Assembly (NCBI GenBank): GCA_026225215.1
Contig: JAMFSI010000099.1
Span: 1 to 36,025, forward strand
Direction of reading: 5' to 3'
DNA: 36,025 nucleotides
Source of the DNA: Sphingomonas palustris
Lineage (GTDB): Bacteria; Pseudomonadota; Alphaproteobacteria; Sphingomonadales; Sphingomonadaceae
The notes under the pieces were generated by a model that saw only the letters and a program-made list of their open reading frames with translations, was not told the origin of the DNA and did not search any database. This document shows, piece by piece, positions 24,143 through 32,009 of this stretch. The first letter of the stretch is position 1. Every line of letters starts with the position of its first letter. Both the position numbers and the translations under genes were made by a program.

Positions 24143-25122
24143 CGGTAGTGCTGCTCAGCTTGCTGCAGCAGATCGACATTTTGACGCTCAATGGGATTGA
24201 GCGTCACCTCATCTGCGCTCGGCCGATACCAGGCGTAACGGCTGAACCAGGCGCGTAACCAGGGATCCTGGAAGCGTCGCCCTTTGCGAGCATAGATCTC
24301 GTTGCGGGCGACACGCAATGTGGTCGGGCCAAGCGAGGCAATATCGGACGGCGTCAACAAGCGCGTGCTTGAATCGGCAAAGGTCATGTCCGCCGGATTC
24401 GGTGGCAATGCCGGTTCATTGACTGCGGGCACCGCCGGGGCCGCAATGACGGGGCGAGTGGATGCAACAGCAACAGTTGGCGCCGATACGGTGGACGGCG
24501 ATAACACGGCGGGTGGCGGCGGTGCGGCGACAAAACCGTGGCCGAGCAACACACCGCCGGCTAAGGCCAAAGCTACCGTGGCAATGCCGATACCCGCGAA
24601 CAACGGCCAACGCGCAGCGCTACCACTCGCTTCTCGCGGCATCGCGGCAGGTTGGGGAGGATATTGTGAGGGAGGTGGCCCGACAATCGGGCGGGTTGAT
24701 GCCGCCGGGTTGCCGGGTTGCCCGCAGAGCTCGGCGAGGCTCAGCTTGACCTTGCGCCAGGCGGGATGGTCGTCTTCGCCACGCCAGTCGCCCATCTCGG
24801 CATACTGGATCTGGTTGAACGGCAGCGGCGGCGTGACGTTGTCGAGCGCGGTCTGAATGAGCTTGCGCTGATTGCGCGCCATGTCCGCTTCGGCGCGAAC
24901 CCATTCCGATTTGACTGCACTCGTGGACCAGACCACGATCGCCGCCTTGGTATTGGCGATCTTCTCGGTGATGACATCACCATAGGATTGGTGCGGCGGC
25001 AGTTCGGCATCCCACCACACCTCATAGCCCGCAGCCTCGACCGCGCGTGCCAGCATCGCGACCATCGCCTGATCGCGACGCGAATAGGAAATGAACACAT
25101 CGACCATCGGCAGTTCCGCCAT
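24139..25122 (-). CDS. TIR domain / transmembrane / YARHG domain protein
   Basis: A 327-residue three-part protein. Residues ~6-130 form a TIR domain: VDVFISYSRRDQAM, EVWWDAELPPHQSYGD, and the helix SEWVRAEADMA. Glu78 sits where TIR NADases carry their catalytic Glu (W-V-x-x-E). A Pro-rich linker leads to one transmembrane helix (~172-196), then a long Ala/Pro/Val-rich stretch. Residues ~255-325 form a YARHG domain (VARNEIYARKGRRF, then WYRP). The likely topology is TIR inside, YARHG in the periplasm. The start is ATG 25122; ATG 25107 is an alternative. It is coupled to the cyclase gene by a GTGA overlap. It may be a cell-envelope sensor or an NAD-depleting effector; both are inference. Confidence 0.85.
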   Translation of the reverse strand: MAELPMVDVFISYSRRDQAMVAMLARAVEAAGYEVWWDAELPPHQSYGDVITEKIANTKAAIVVWSTSAVKSEWVRAEADMARNQRKLIQTALDNVTPPLPFNQIQYAEMGDWRGEDDHPAWRKVKLSLAELCGQPGNPAASTRPIVGPPPSQYPPQPAAMPREASGSAARWPLFAGIGIATVALALAGGVLLGHGFVAAPPPPAVLSPSTVSAPTVAVASTRPVIAAPAVPAVNEPALPPNPADMTFADSSTRLLTPSDIASLGPTTLRVARNEIYARKGRRFQDPWLRAWFSRYAWYRPSADEVTLNPIERQNVDLLQQAEQHYR

Positions 25123-25195
25123 CCCCGGAGGCCGGAGCCTAATCCAGGAGACAGGCCAAATCTAGCGAATCCTCGATATCTGATCAGGCGCGCCG

Positions 25196-25232
25196 AATAT
25201 TCAAAATATTATAATTCAATGATTTCTATCAA
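25196..25232 (-). promoter_or_regulatory. AT-rich candidate promoter for the TIR-cyclase pair
   Basis: The 93 bp before the TIR gene contain an AT-rich block unlike the surrounding GC-rich DNA. On the minus strand it holds a perfect TATAAT (25208-25213) next to AATATT repeats. A TTGATA lies upstream at 25227-25232 but the 13-bp spacing is too short for a normal sigma-70 promoter, so the -35 is unclear. Confidence 0.3.
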
Positions 25233-25915
25233 TCGCCTGCCGCAAGATACCGAGAATCTTCCGCCGCAGCGGATCGGCGTCTCCTCGTCCGGTGGGATAG
25301 ACCCGGTGCGTCAGGACAATCGCGAACAGATCCTGGTCAGGGTCAATCCACAACATCGTTCCGGTAATGCCCAAATGGCCGAAGGATCCTGCCGGGAACG
25401 CGGTTGCCCCGCCGGCCCCGCCAATATCCCAGCCCAGGCCTCTCACTCGCACGGAACCGGCTGGCGACTGGACACGGGACATGGCCTGCACCGTTTCCGG
25501 ATTCAGCACGTCGACCCCATGTGCTCGGCCCCGATTGAGCAGCATACGCGAAAATGCGGCCAGGTCGTCGGCTGTGGAAAACAGACCGGCGTGCCCGGCC
25601 ACACCGCCCATTCTACGCGCCGTCGCGTCATGGACGAGCCCCCAGTAGATCTTGCCGCTGGTACCGGCGGTGGGGGCGATCCGAGGCAACAATGCGTAAG
25701 GAGGCCTGAAAAAGCTGCTGTTCATGCCAAGAGGAACGAATATCCGGTCTCGGCAATAGCGATCCAGCGACTGGCCCGAAACGCGGCGGACGATTTCGCC
25801 GAGAATCTCGAAATTGATATCGCTGTAAAGATAGGCTGTACGCGGCGGTGTCCGGGGCCGCTCGGCCAGGATCATCGCCATGGCACTCTTATCAATGGAA
25901 TCGATCTGGGTACCG
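25216..25915 (-). pseudogene. 5'-truncated serine hydrolase (beta-lactamase family)
   Basis: The minus-strand frame encodes the C-terminal ~230 residues of a class C beta-lactamase/penicillin-binding-protein-like esterase. The second catalytic motif is seen as YSD in TAYLYSDINFEILGEIV. The third appears as HLG in SFGHLGITGTMLWIDP. The first motif, SxxK, should lie roughly 100 residues before YSD but is missing: the frame loses family similarity at about 25915. From there the plus strand codes for another truncated gene. An ATG at 25947 opens the frame but lies inside that other gene's antisense. The fold is incomplete, so it is very likely inactive. Confidence 0.7.
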
Positions 25916-25924
25916 CCAATAGTC

Positions 25925-26493
25925 AGGCTTACGAAACCTATCTGCACGGGCTAACTTTGTCGCTGGATACGGTGATCGATCCGACAAATAACGTCCATGT
26001 CCGCAAGGCCATGTGCTATTTCTTCGCTGGTAAGCCCGATCAATGTCGCAGTGAAAATAACCAGGCGGAAACGCTGGCGCATGGCATCGACCAGCTGACC
26101 CTGATCGGCTTCACTTGGGCATGGCTAAAGGATTTCACGAGCGCGGAACGTGTTTTACGCCGTCTGCAACAAGCCGATCCAACCGCGCTCAGCATCCTCG
26201 AATTAAAGAGCTGGATCTTCACCATGCGAGGCGAGACCGCGCAGGCGCGCCAGCAGATGCAGCAGATCATCGCGCGCAAGTCCGAATATGGGATCGAGGA
26301 TGAAATCGCCACCTTCTATGCCATCCAGGGAGATAAGGAGCAGGCGATCACCTGGCTGACCCGTGCTATCAACGAGGGCGCGCCGAATTATGCATGGTAT
26401 CGGTCCGATTTCTTCGCCATCCTCCACGGCGACCCGCGCTATCAGGCGCTCATGGCCAGGCTTCTCGCGGATTACCAGGGCGTGTGGGCATAA
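25925..26493 (+). pseudogene. 5'-truncated TPR-repeat protein
   Basis: From about 25925 the plus strand encodes NSQAYETYLHGLTLSLD followed by helical-repeat sequence and a C-terminus SDFFAILHGDPRYQALMARL. This is the usual end of TPR-containing proteins whose N-terminal part is a regulatory domain (a DNA-binding winged helix, a Ser/Thr kinase or an adenylate cyclase). About 190 residues remain, containing roughly four TPR-like helix pairs. The N-terminal effector domain is gone and upstream sequence is antisense to the serine hydrolase, so it has lost its start. The open frame continues upstream by chance, which would mislead an automatic caller into one long protein. Confidence 0.62.
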
Positions 26494-26539
26494 GAACTCA
26501 AAGGTAAACCTGGACACGGCAGAGCGAGGATCTGGCAGC

Positions 26540-27535
26540 ATGTCGAACCGCATTCGTCTTTTGCTGGTCCTTGGCGCCATCGCGGCCGTGGCAGCACCCA
26601 GCTTTGGTCAGCCGCGTGCCGACGCACCGTTTCTGCGGGGTCAACAGATTGCCATAACCTTCGATGACTTGCCCGAAAGTGGCAAGTTGGTTGACAATCT
26701 CACGCGGGTCGGGGTTGCCAAGGCGATCATCGACGCGCTGCATGCCCATCATGTTCGCGGAGTCTATGGGTTCGCGCTGGGTTCGTATGCCCTGCTTCAC
26801 CCGGACGAAGCAGCGATCCTGTCGCAGTGGCGGGCGGCTGGTTTTGGACTGGGCAATCACACGTTCGACCATCCGCACCTGAACGCAGTGTCCGCCCCTG
26901 CCTATATCGCGGACATTACCCGGGAGGATGCGATCCTGGCCGGCCTCGACCACCGGCATCAAACTGCGATGCAGCGCAGAATGTTCCGCTATCCCTATCT
27001 CGATGAGGGCGACACGCTCCCGAAGCGCAACGAGGTCCGACGCTTCTTGCGCCAGAACGGTTATCGCGTCGCCGAGATCACTGTCAGCTACGATGACTGG
27101 GCGTGGGGCAGCGCTTACGCGCGCTGCCAGGAAGCTGGCGATATCGCCACGGCTACCACGGTGAAGAAGCAAGTGCTAGCGGCGGCCGATGCCGCCTTGG
27201 CAAACTCAGCCAGACTGTCGCGCCGGCTGTTCGGGCGAGACACTCACCAAATCCTGCTTCTGCACATGTCACCGATCAATGCTCTCACATTGGAAGCGCT
27301 CCTGTCGCACTGGGAAGCGCTAGGAGTGCGGCTGATTTCGCTTGATACTGCGCTGGCCGATCCTACCTTCAGGATCAATCCCGGTCTCCCGGATGAATGT
27401 TCCAACTGCCAAGGCGAGCATGGCCGAGCGTTTCTTGAAAGGGTTGCCCTGTCTCGCGGTATTGATCCAGCGGAGTACAGGGGGAGCAGACCTTCACTAG
27501 CTGACATCGCTAAAATTTGCCGTAAAGGCGGTTAG
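26540..27535 (+). CDS. Polysaccharide deacetylase family protein (secreted)
   Basis: A 331-residue NodB-homology carbohydrate esterase family 4-like protein. A signal peptide (residues 1-23, ending SFGQ) is followed by motif 1 IAITFDDLPES (metal-binding Asp pair) and motif 2 GNHTFDHPHLN (the HxxxH metal ligands). Motif 3 is MFRYPYLDEGD, where the usual R.P is modified to RYPY. C-terminal HQILLLHMSPINALT is the last conserved His segment. The ATG at 26540 is chosen for the signal peptide; GAGGA lies upstream. It would remove acetyl groups from a polysaccharide or peptidoglycan-type substrate in the periplasm. It stands alone behind the truncated TPR gene. Confidence 0.85.
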   Translation: MSNRIRLLLVLGAIAAVAAPSFGQPRADAPFLRGQQIAITFDDLPESGKLVDNLTRVGVAKAIIDALHAHHVRGVYGFALGSYALLHPDEAAILSQWRAAGFGLGNHTFDHPHLNAVSAPAYIADITREDAILAGLDHRHQTAMQRRMFRYPYLDEGDTLPKRNEVRRFLRQNGYRVAEITVSYDDWAWGSAYARCQEAGDIATATTVKKQVLAAADAALANSARLSRRLFGRDTHQILLLHMSPINALTLEALLSHWEALGVRLISLDTALADPTFRINPGLPDECSNCQGEHGRAFLERVALSRGIDPAEYRGSRPSLADIAKICRKGG

Positions 27536-27812
27536 AAAGGCTGTCGGAGCAATCTGGGTGGCTCGATAATGGACTGCTTTGCAGGAACATCGGCAATGAC
27601 GCCAAATCGGAGCGTTGCGAGATGTTCCATTTGGCGGATCGCTGGCTGCATCGCGCAGCAGTGTCGATCGCCCATTGTTGGCGTGGATGGTAGTTATGTC
27701 CGGCACTGCCACTGGCCGACAGTAAGCTGGCGGTCCTTCCACTCCACACTGTATCATCCCGGTGAACTCGCGAGCATCGTGAACTTTGCGTAGAGTGAGG
27801 GGTCGTTCGCGA
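27536..27812. other. 277-bp non-coding stretch
   Basis: No supported gene lies between the deacetylase and the convergent VapC gene. Short open frames on both strands lack ribosome binding sites and family features. No convincing terminator hairpin was identified. Confidence 0.35.
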
Positions 27813-28238
27813 TCAGAGTTGCTTGTCCCACGGGTTAAGAACGAGCGCGCCAGTCGCTTCGAAGTCGGCAACATTGCGTGTCACAACGGTGAGACCGTGG
27901 GCCAGGGCGGTGGCGGCTATCCAGCCATCTCGCTCGCTTACAGGATCGGGGACATGCAATGCGGCGCAGGCTACCGCTACAACAGAATCGATCGCCAGCA
28001 CTCGGGCAGCAAATCCGGGTTTGACGATTTGGTCCAGCCAATGCCGCAGACTCTTGCCTTGGCCGGGATCACGGCGCTCAACGCGGACCACGCCCAGTTC
28101 CAGCTCGAACAGCGACATGGCTGAAATGAATGTGGTGCTGGGGTCCGTTATCTTGAGCCAGGCGACAACCTCCGGGGCGGCGCGGCCCGATCTCAACTTG
28201 CGGCTTTCGGAAATAACATTGGTGTCAATCAGGAACAT
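27813..28238 (-). CDS. vapC: VapC-type PIN-domain toxin
   Basis: A 141-residue PIN-domain ribonuclease toxin. Acidic active-site residues are visible in order: Asp in FLIDTNVISE at the N-terminus, Glu in SLFELELGV, Asp in SERDGWIAATAL, and Asp in VTRNVADFEATG. The C-terminus (VLNPW) is usual for the FitB-like subgroup. The ATG at 28238 is preferred over a TTG one codon earlier because it overlaps the antitoxin stop (ATGA). It would cleave RNA (often tRNA) when released from its antitoxin. Confidence 0.92.
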   Translation of the reverse strand: MFLIDTNVISESRKLRSGRAAPEVVAWLKITDPSTTFISAMSLFELELGVVRVERRDPGQGKSLRHWLDQIVKPGFAARVLAIDSVVAVACAALHVPDPVSERDGWIAATALAHGLTVVTRNVADFEATGALVLNPWDKQL

Positions 28239-28489
28239 CAATCCAGTTCCGCCGGACGCGTCGCGATACGCGCTTTGGGCGGCTCGAAATCAAAATCCTG
28301 ATCATCGCGGGGCATCAGCACATCGAGCAGTGACGTACCGCGCCCTGCGAGCCGCTCGTAGTCCTTGATCGCCAATACGACCAGCGAGGGCTTGTTGCGG
28401 TCGGTGATGAACACGGGGCCTTCGAGGGCGGCGCGCTTAACGCTGCCGGGGTCGCGGTTGAAATCCCTGCTGGTGAAGGTGGCGGACAT
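28238..28489 (-). CDS. Phd/YefM-type antitoxin
   Basis: An 83-residue antitoxin upstream of and coupled to the PIN toxin. Its N-terminal part, FTSRDFNRDPGSVKRAALEGPVFI followed by TDRNKPSLVVL, matches the DNA-binding fold of Phd/YefM antitoxins (a Ser-R-D-f-N start, then GPVfITdRgkPa.Vl). The C-terminus (PRDDQDFDFEPP) is acidic and would bind the toxin. The ATG at 28489 is preceded by AGGAAG. A longer frame to 28558 would run through the operator and is not favoured. Confidence 0.9.
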   Translation of the reverse strand: MSATFTSRDFNRDPGSVKRAALEGPVFITDRNKPSLVVLAIKDYERLAGRGTSLLDVLMPRDDQDFDFEPPKARIATRPAELD

Positions 28490-28501
28490 GAATACTTCCT
28501 T

Positions 28502-28525
28502 ATATGTCGTTACATACAGACATAT
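28502..28525 (-). promoter_or_regulatory. Palindromic operator of the toxin-antitoxin operon
   Basis: ATATGTC at 28502-28508 and GACATAT at 28519-28525 form a perfect 7-bp inverted repeat with a 10-bp spacer, 13 bp upstream of the antitoxin start. Phd/YefM antitoxins repress their own promoters by binding such palindromes, so this is very likely the autoregulatory site. Confidence 0.65.
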
Positions 28526-28617
28526 CAATTTTAGCGCAGCTGTCAATCGGACCAGCACACACGTATCGGGGTCCCGTCCAAAACTGACAGCACCCGTCTA
28601 TCCTTCAGCCAGCGTTG

Positions 28618-31146
28618 CTATCTTGCCATTCCACCGAAGCGGTACTTCAGGCGGAAGCCGAACATGCGCGGTTCGCCGATCGCCGCCGACTCGAAGGGCG
28701 TGCTGCCATAGAGTCCTGAAATATAGGTGTAATATTTCTGCTGCGTCAGATTGGTCACGAAGGCCGAGAGATCGACCGGCAGGCCCAGCACCTCGTCCCA
28801 GCCTGCGCTGAGGTCGAGCAGGTTGAGCGGACGCAACGTTTCCACCGAGGCCACCGAGACCGTGCTTCCGTTCACGGTCTCGGCGGTGGCGGTACCGGGA
28901 TTGATATAGGTCGACAGCATGCTGCCACGGTGGGTGAAGGTCGCGCCGATCCAGACTTTGCCGATCTTCTGGTCGAGCGGCAGCGTATAGGTGGCGTTGA
29001 AGGTATATTTGTTTTTCGGCGTCAGCACTTCCGGCTCGCCGGGCGCGAAGGCGACGGTGATGCGGTAGATATAGTTGGGATCGTTATTGAAGGAGTCGAA
29101 GCTCGGCACCGACTTCAACTCGGAATGGAGATAGGTATAGCCGCCGTTCAGTGTCAGGCCCTGGAATGGCGTCAGCGAACCCTCCAGCTCGACGCCGTAG
29201 ATTTCCGACTTGTTGATATTGACCGGCGCGGCGGTCAGCGTCTGGCAGTGATACGTGATCTCCGGCGTCGAATCCTTGCAGGCGAAGCCGACCTGGACCT
29301 GCTGGTTGGACAGCTTATTGTAGAAGGCCGAGGCGTTGAAGGTGCCCTTGATGCCCTCGTGGAAGCTGGTCTTGAAGCCGACTTCATAGCTGTCGACCTT
29401 TTCGGGGCGCACATTGGTCAGCGGCGCCTCGATATTCGGGGCGATCGTGCCGGCGCGATAGCCGCGCGCATATTTGGCATAAAGCAAGATGTCGCGATTA
29501 GGGGTGTAGTCGAAATCGGCCAGCCAGGTCGGTGCCTGCGAATGCTCGTAATAGCTGGTGGTGCAATTGGGTACCTGCAGCACGCAATTGACGCCGGTGA
29601 CGCCATAGGTCGGCGGGAAGGCCATCGAATAGACCTGCTGGGTGCTGACATTGGCTTCGTGATCCCAGGTATAGCGGATACCGCCGGTGAACTTGAACTG
29701 ATCACTCAGCTTGTAAGTACCCTGCGCATAGAGACCGATGTCGTGGAACGAGGTCTGGCCGATGGTCAGATTATTGGTACCGACCGGGATCGCGCCGATC
29801 GGAAGGCCGAATTGCTGCGATAGCGAGGCCCCGGCGGAATCGGTGCAATTGTTCGTCGCGATATTCCGGCAGGAATCGAAGACCGAGGCAAGGCTACCCA
29901 CGGTGCCGAGCGGGCGGACCGATTCGAGATAGCCGCCGAACTGATAGGTCAGCCGGTCGTCGCTGGTGCGGCCCTGAACCTGAAGCTCCTCGGTCAAGGT
30001 CGATTCATTGGCGGTGGCATCGCCCGGGGCGACGGTGGCGGTCGCGAAGTAGGTCGGATAGGTGGTGCCGTTGATGCTGGGATAGAAGGCCTGGCCGAAC
30101 AGCGGAATATTGAGATCCTGCTTGAACTGGGCATAGCTGACGATGTTCTTGATCGTCAGTCCGTCGCTTGCCTTCCAGGTGGTCTTGTTGATCAGCTGCC
30201 ATTGCACGGTTTTGGCATAGGCATTGGGCACCAGTTGCTCGGTATCGTAAAAGCCCGTCGCACCCTTGGCTCGCTGGTCCTGGAACTGGGTGATGGCGAT
30301 ATTGCCGATACCCACCCCCGGGGTCACCGCGATCATCGGATCGACCGGTCCGTGGTTGTGCGAATTGCTGTAGGAGAAGATCGTGTAATTCTCCAGGTTC
30401 GGGGTCAGGTCGCCGACGATACTGGCGCGCACGGCGGTATAATCGGTATTGTCGAAATCGGACGGGCCAACCCCGCTGACATTATGGACATAGCCGTCGC
30501 GCGTCTGGCGATCGACGCCGAGGCGGATGCGCAAAGTGTCGGCAAGCGGGATATTCACCACCGCCTGGATACGCCGCATGGCGTAATTGCCCAGCGAGCC
30601 CTCGACGTAGCCTTCGAACTTGTCGGTTGGCTTCTGGGGCACCAGCAGCACCGCGCCGCCGGTGGTGTTGCGGCCGAACAGCGTGCCTTGCGGCCCCTTC
30701 AGCACCTGGACGTTCTGCAGGTCGAAGAACTGCCCTGGGCCCGCGCCGTCTCCACCCGGCAATCCATTCGAGGCGGCGCGCGGGGCGACGACATCGGCGA
30801 AATAGGTGCCTACCGAGGGCGCGGTGCCGTTCTCCTGCACGAAACCTCGGATCGCGAAGCTGGAATTATCCGCGCCGTAATTGCTGTTAGCGGAGAGCGA
30901 GGGCGTATATTTCGCCAGATCCTGGGCATTGACGACATTGCTGTTCGTCAGCTGCTGCTGGTTGAAGACGGTGATCGAGATCGGCACGTCCTGCAGCCGC
31001 TCCTCGATGCGCCGCGCGGTGACGATGATGTCGCCGTTATCCTGGCTGCCCTGAGTGCTTTTTTCCTGGGCCAGGACCGGCGTGGCCGATGCGAGGATCA
31101 GGATGGCGGTGGTGGCGAGCAGAGTCCGATTGAGCCTGGATGACAT
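28618..31146 (-). CDS. TonB-dependent outer membrane receptor
   Basis: An 842-residue outer membrane active transporter. A signal peptide (1-26, ending PVLAQ) is followed by DIIVTARRIEERLQDVPISI, the sphingomonad-style N-terminus of the plug domain. The plug continues with FAIRGF and VEVLKGPQGTLFGRNTTGG-type sequence (here VQVLKGPQGTLFGRN). The rest is a beta-barrel ending in MFGFRLKYRFGGMAR. The ATG at 31146 has GGGAGAG upstream. It lies 65 bp behind the SDR gene in the same direction and probably belongs to the same operon, where it would import the substrate of the P450/SDR enzymes. Members of this subgroup often serve hydrophobic or aromatic compounds rather than siderophores; the ligand is unknown. 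Confidence 0.92.
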   Translation of the reverse strand: MSSRLNRTLLATTAILILASATPVLAQEKSTQGSQDNGDIIVTARRIEERLQDVPISITVFNQQQLTNSNVVNAQDLAKYTPSLSANSNYGADNSSFAIRGFVQENGTAPSVGTYFADVVAPRAASNGLPGGDGAGPGQFFDLQNVQVLKGPQGTLFGRNTTGGAVLLVPQKPTDKFEGYVEGSLGNYAMRRIQAVVNIPLADTLRIRLGVDRQTRDGYVHNVSGVGPSDFDNTDYTAVRASIVGDLTPNLENYTIFSYSNSHNHGPVDPMIAVTPGVGIGNIAITQFQDQRAKGATGFYDTEQLVPNAYAKTVQWQLINKTTWKASDGLTIKNIVSYAQFKQDLNIPLFGQAFYPSINGTTYPTYFATATVAPGDATANESTLTEELQVQGRTSDDRLTYQFGGYLESVRPLGTVGSLASVFDSCRNIATNNCTDSAGASLSQQFGLPIGAIPVGTNNLTIGQTSFHDIGLYAQGTYKLSDQFKFTGGIRYTWDHEANVSTQQVYSMAFPPTYGVTGVNCVLQVPNCTTSYYEHSQAPTWLADFDYTPNRDILLYAKYARGYRAGTIAPNIEAPLTNVRPEKVDSYEVGFKTSFHEGIKGTFNASAFYNKLSNQQVQVGFACKDSTPEITYHCQTLTAAPVNINKSEIYGVELEGSLTPFQGLTLNGGYTYLHSELKSVPSFDSFNNDPNYIYRITVAFAPGEPEVLTPKNKYTFNATYTLPLDQKIGKVWIGATFTHRGSMLSTYINPGTATAETVNGSTVSVASVETLRPLNLLDLSAGWDEVLGLPVDLSAFVTNLTQQKYYTYISGLYGSTPFESAAIGEPRMFGFRLKYRFGGMAR

Positions 31147-31211
31147 GGTATTTTCTCTCCCTGTTATTGCTGCGTTATTATGGCAGTTTGGTTTTTGTCC
31201 CGCGCCCCGCT

Positions 31212-32009
31212 TCAGTCAGGGGCGGGCTTTCGGGGCATGCCCTTGAGCATCGCGGTCATCGCCTCGGCGGCCTCGCGGCGCGGTGCGGCGCAGAAATACT
31301 GGAAATCGTCGCGCATATGGTCGGGGACGAAGACCGGGCCATGCGGCAGCGCGGCGAGGGCTTCGCGCGCGGTGTCGGCGGGATCGGCGACGAATTGATC
31401 CGGCGCGTCCTGGATATTGAGGCTCTGACGCTTGGGCGTATCGACCGCGCCAACTACGACATAAAGCACGTCGATGCCCTTGTCCTTGACCTCGGACCAC
31501 AGCCCCTCGGCGAAGATTTGGGCAAACGCCTTGCCCGCGCCATAAAGCACCGTGCTGGTGCCCCCGGCGTTGCCCGCCATCGAGCCGATCAGAACGATGC
31601 CGCCACGCCCGCGCTCCAGCATAAGCCGTCCGAAATGATGCGACAGGGCGATGTGGCTGATATTGTTGAGCTGCATCGTCCTTTCGAGATCGGCCAGCTC
31701 GCTGCGCAGGAACCGCCCTGCCCCAAAGGTCGCGCCGACATTGCAGAACAGCAGGCCGACCTCGACATCATCGGAGATTTGCCGGATCGCCGGCAGCGTG
31801 TCCGGCTGCGCCATATCGAGCGACAAGATGCGGACCTCGACCTGGTGTGCTGCGGTGATATCCACCGCGAGCCTTTGCAGCTTCTCGGCGCTGCGCGACA
31901 CGAGGATCAGGTTGATCCCCTCGCCGGCCAGCTGGCGCGCAGCCTCGTTGCCAATGCCATCGGAGGCACCGATGATGATCGCCCAAGGCCCGTATTTCTC
32001 CAGGGTCAC
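31212..32009 (-). CDS. Short-chain dehydrogenase/reductase
   Basis: A 265-residue NAD(P)-dependent oxidoreductase of the SDR superfamily. The nucleotide-binding motif appears as IIIGASDGIGNEAA near the N-terminus. The catalytic triad region has LIGSMAGNAGG (Ser) and VLYGAGKAF (Tyr-x-x-x-Lys). A structural Asn is in QLNNISH. The start is GTG at 32009, overlapping the P450 stop (GTGA). An open extension to 32141 is antisense-like shadow of the P450 and is not used. Coupling to the P450 suggests oxidation of the hydroxyl group it introduces, or reduction of a keto product. Confidence 0.9.
   Translation of the reverse strand: MTLEKYGPWAIIIGASDGIGNEAARQLAGEGINLILVSRSAEKLQRLAVDITAAHQVEVRILSLDMAQPDTLPAIRQISDDVEVGLLFCNVGATFGAGRFLRSELADLERTMQLNNISHIALSHHFGRLMLERGRGGIVLIGSMAGNAGGTSTVLYGAGKAFAQIFAEGLWSEVKDKGIDVLYVVVGAVDTPKRQSLNIQDAPDQFVADPADTAREALAALPHGPVFVPDHMRDDFQYFCAAPRREAAEAMTAMLKGMPRKPAPD

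Noticed and set aside
24718..26493. A single 591-codon plus-strand protein ending in TPR repeats
   Set aside because: Its first ~400 codons are antisense to the TIR gene and the serine hydrolase; only the last ~190 codons have protein-like sequence. It is a chance fusion across a rearrangement.
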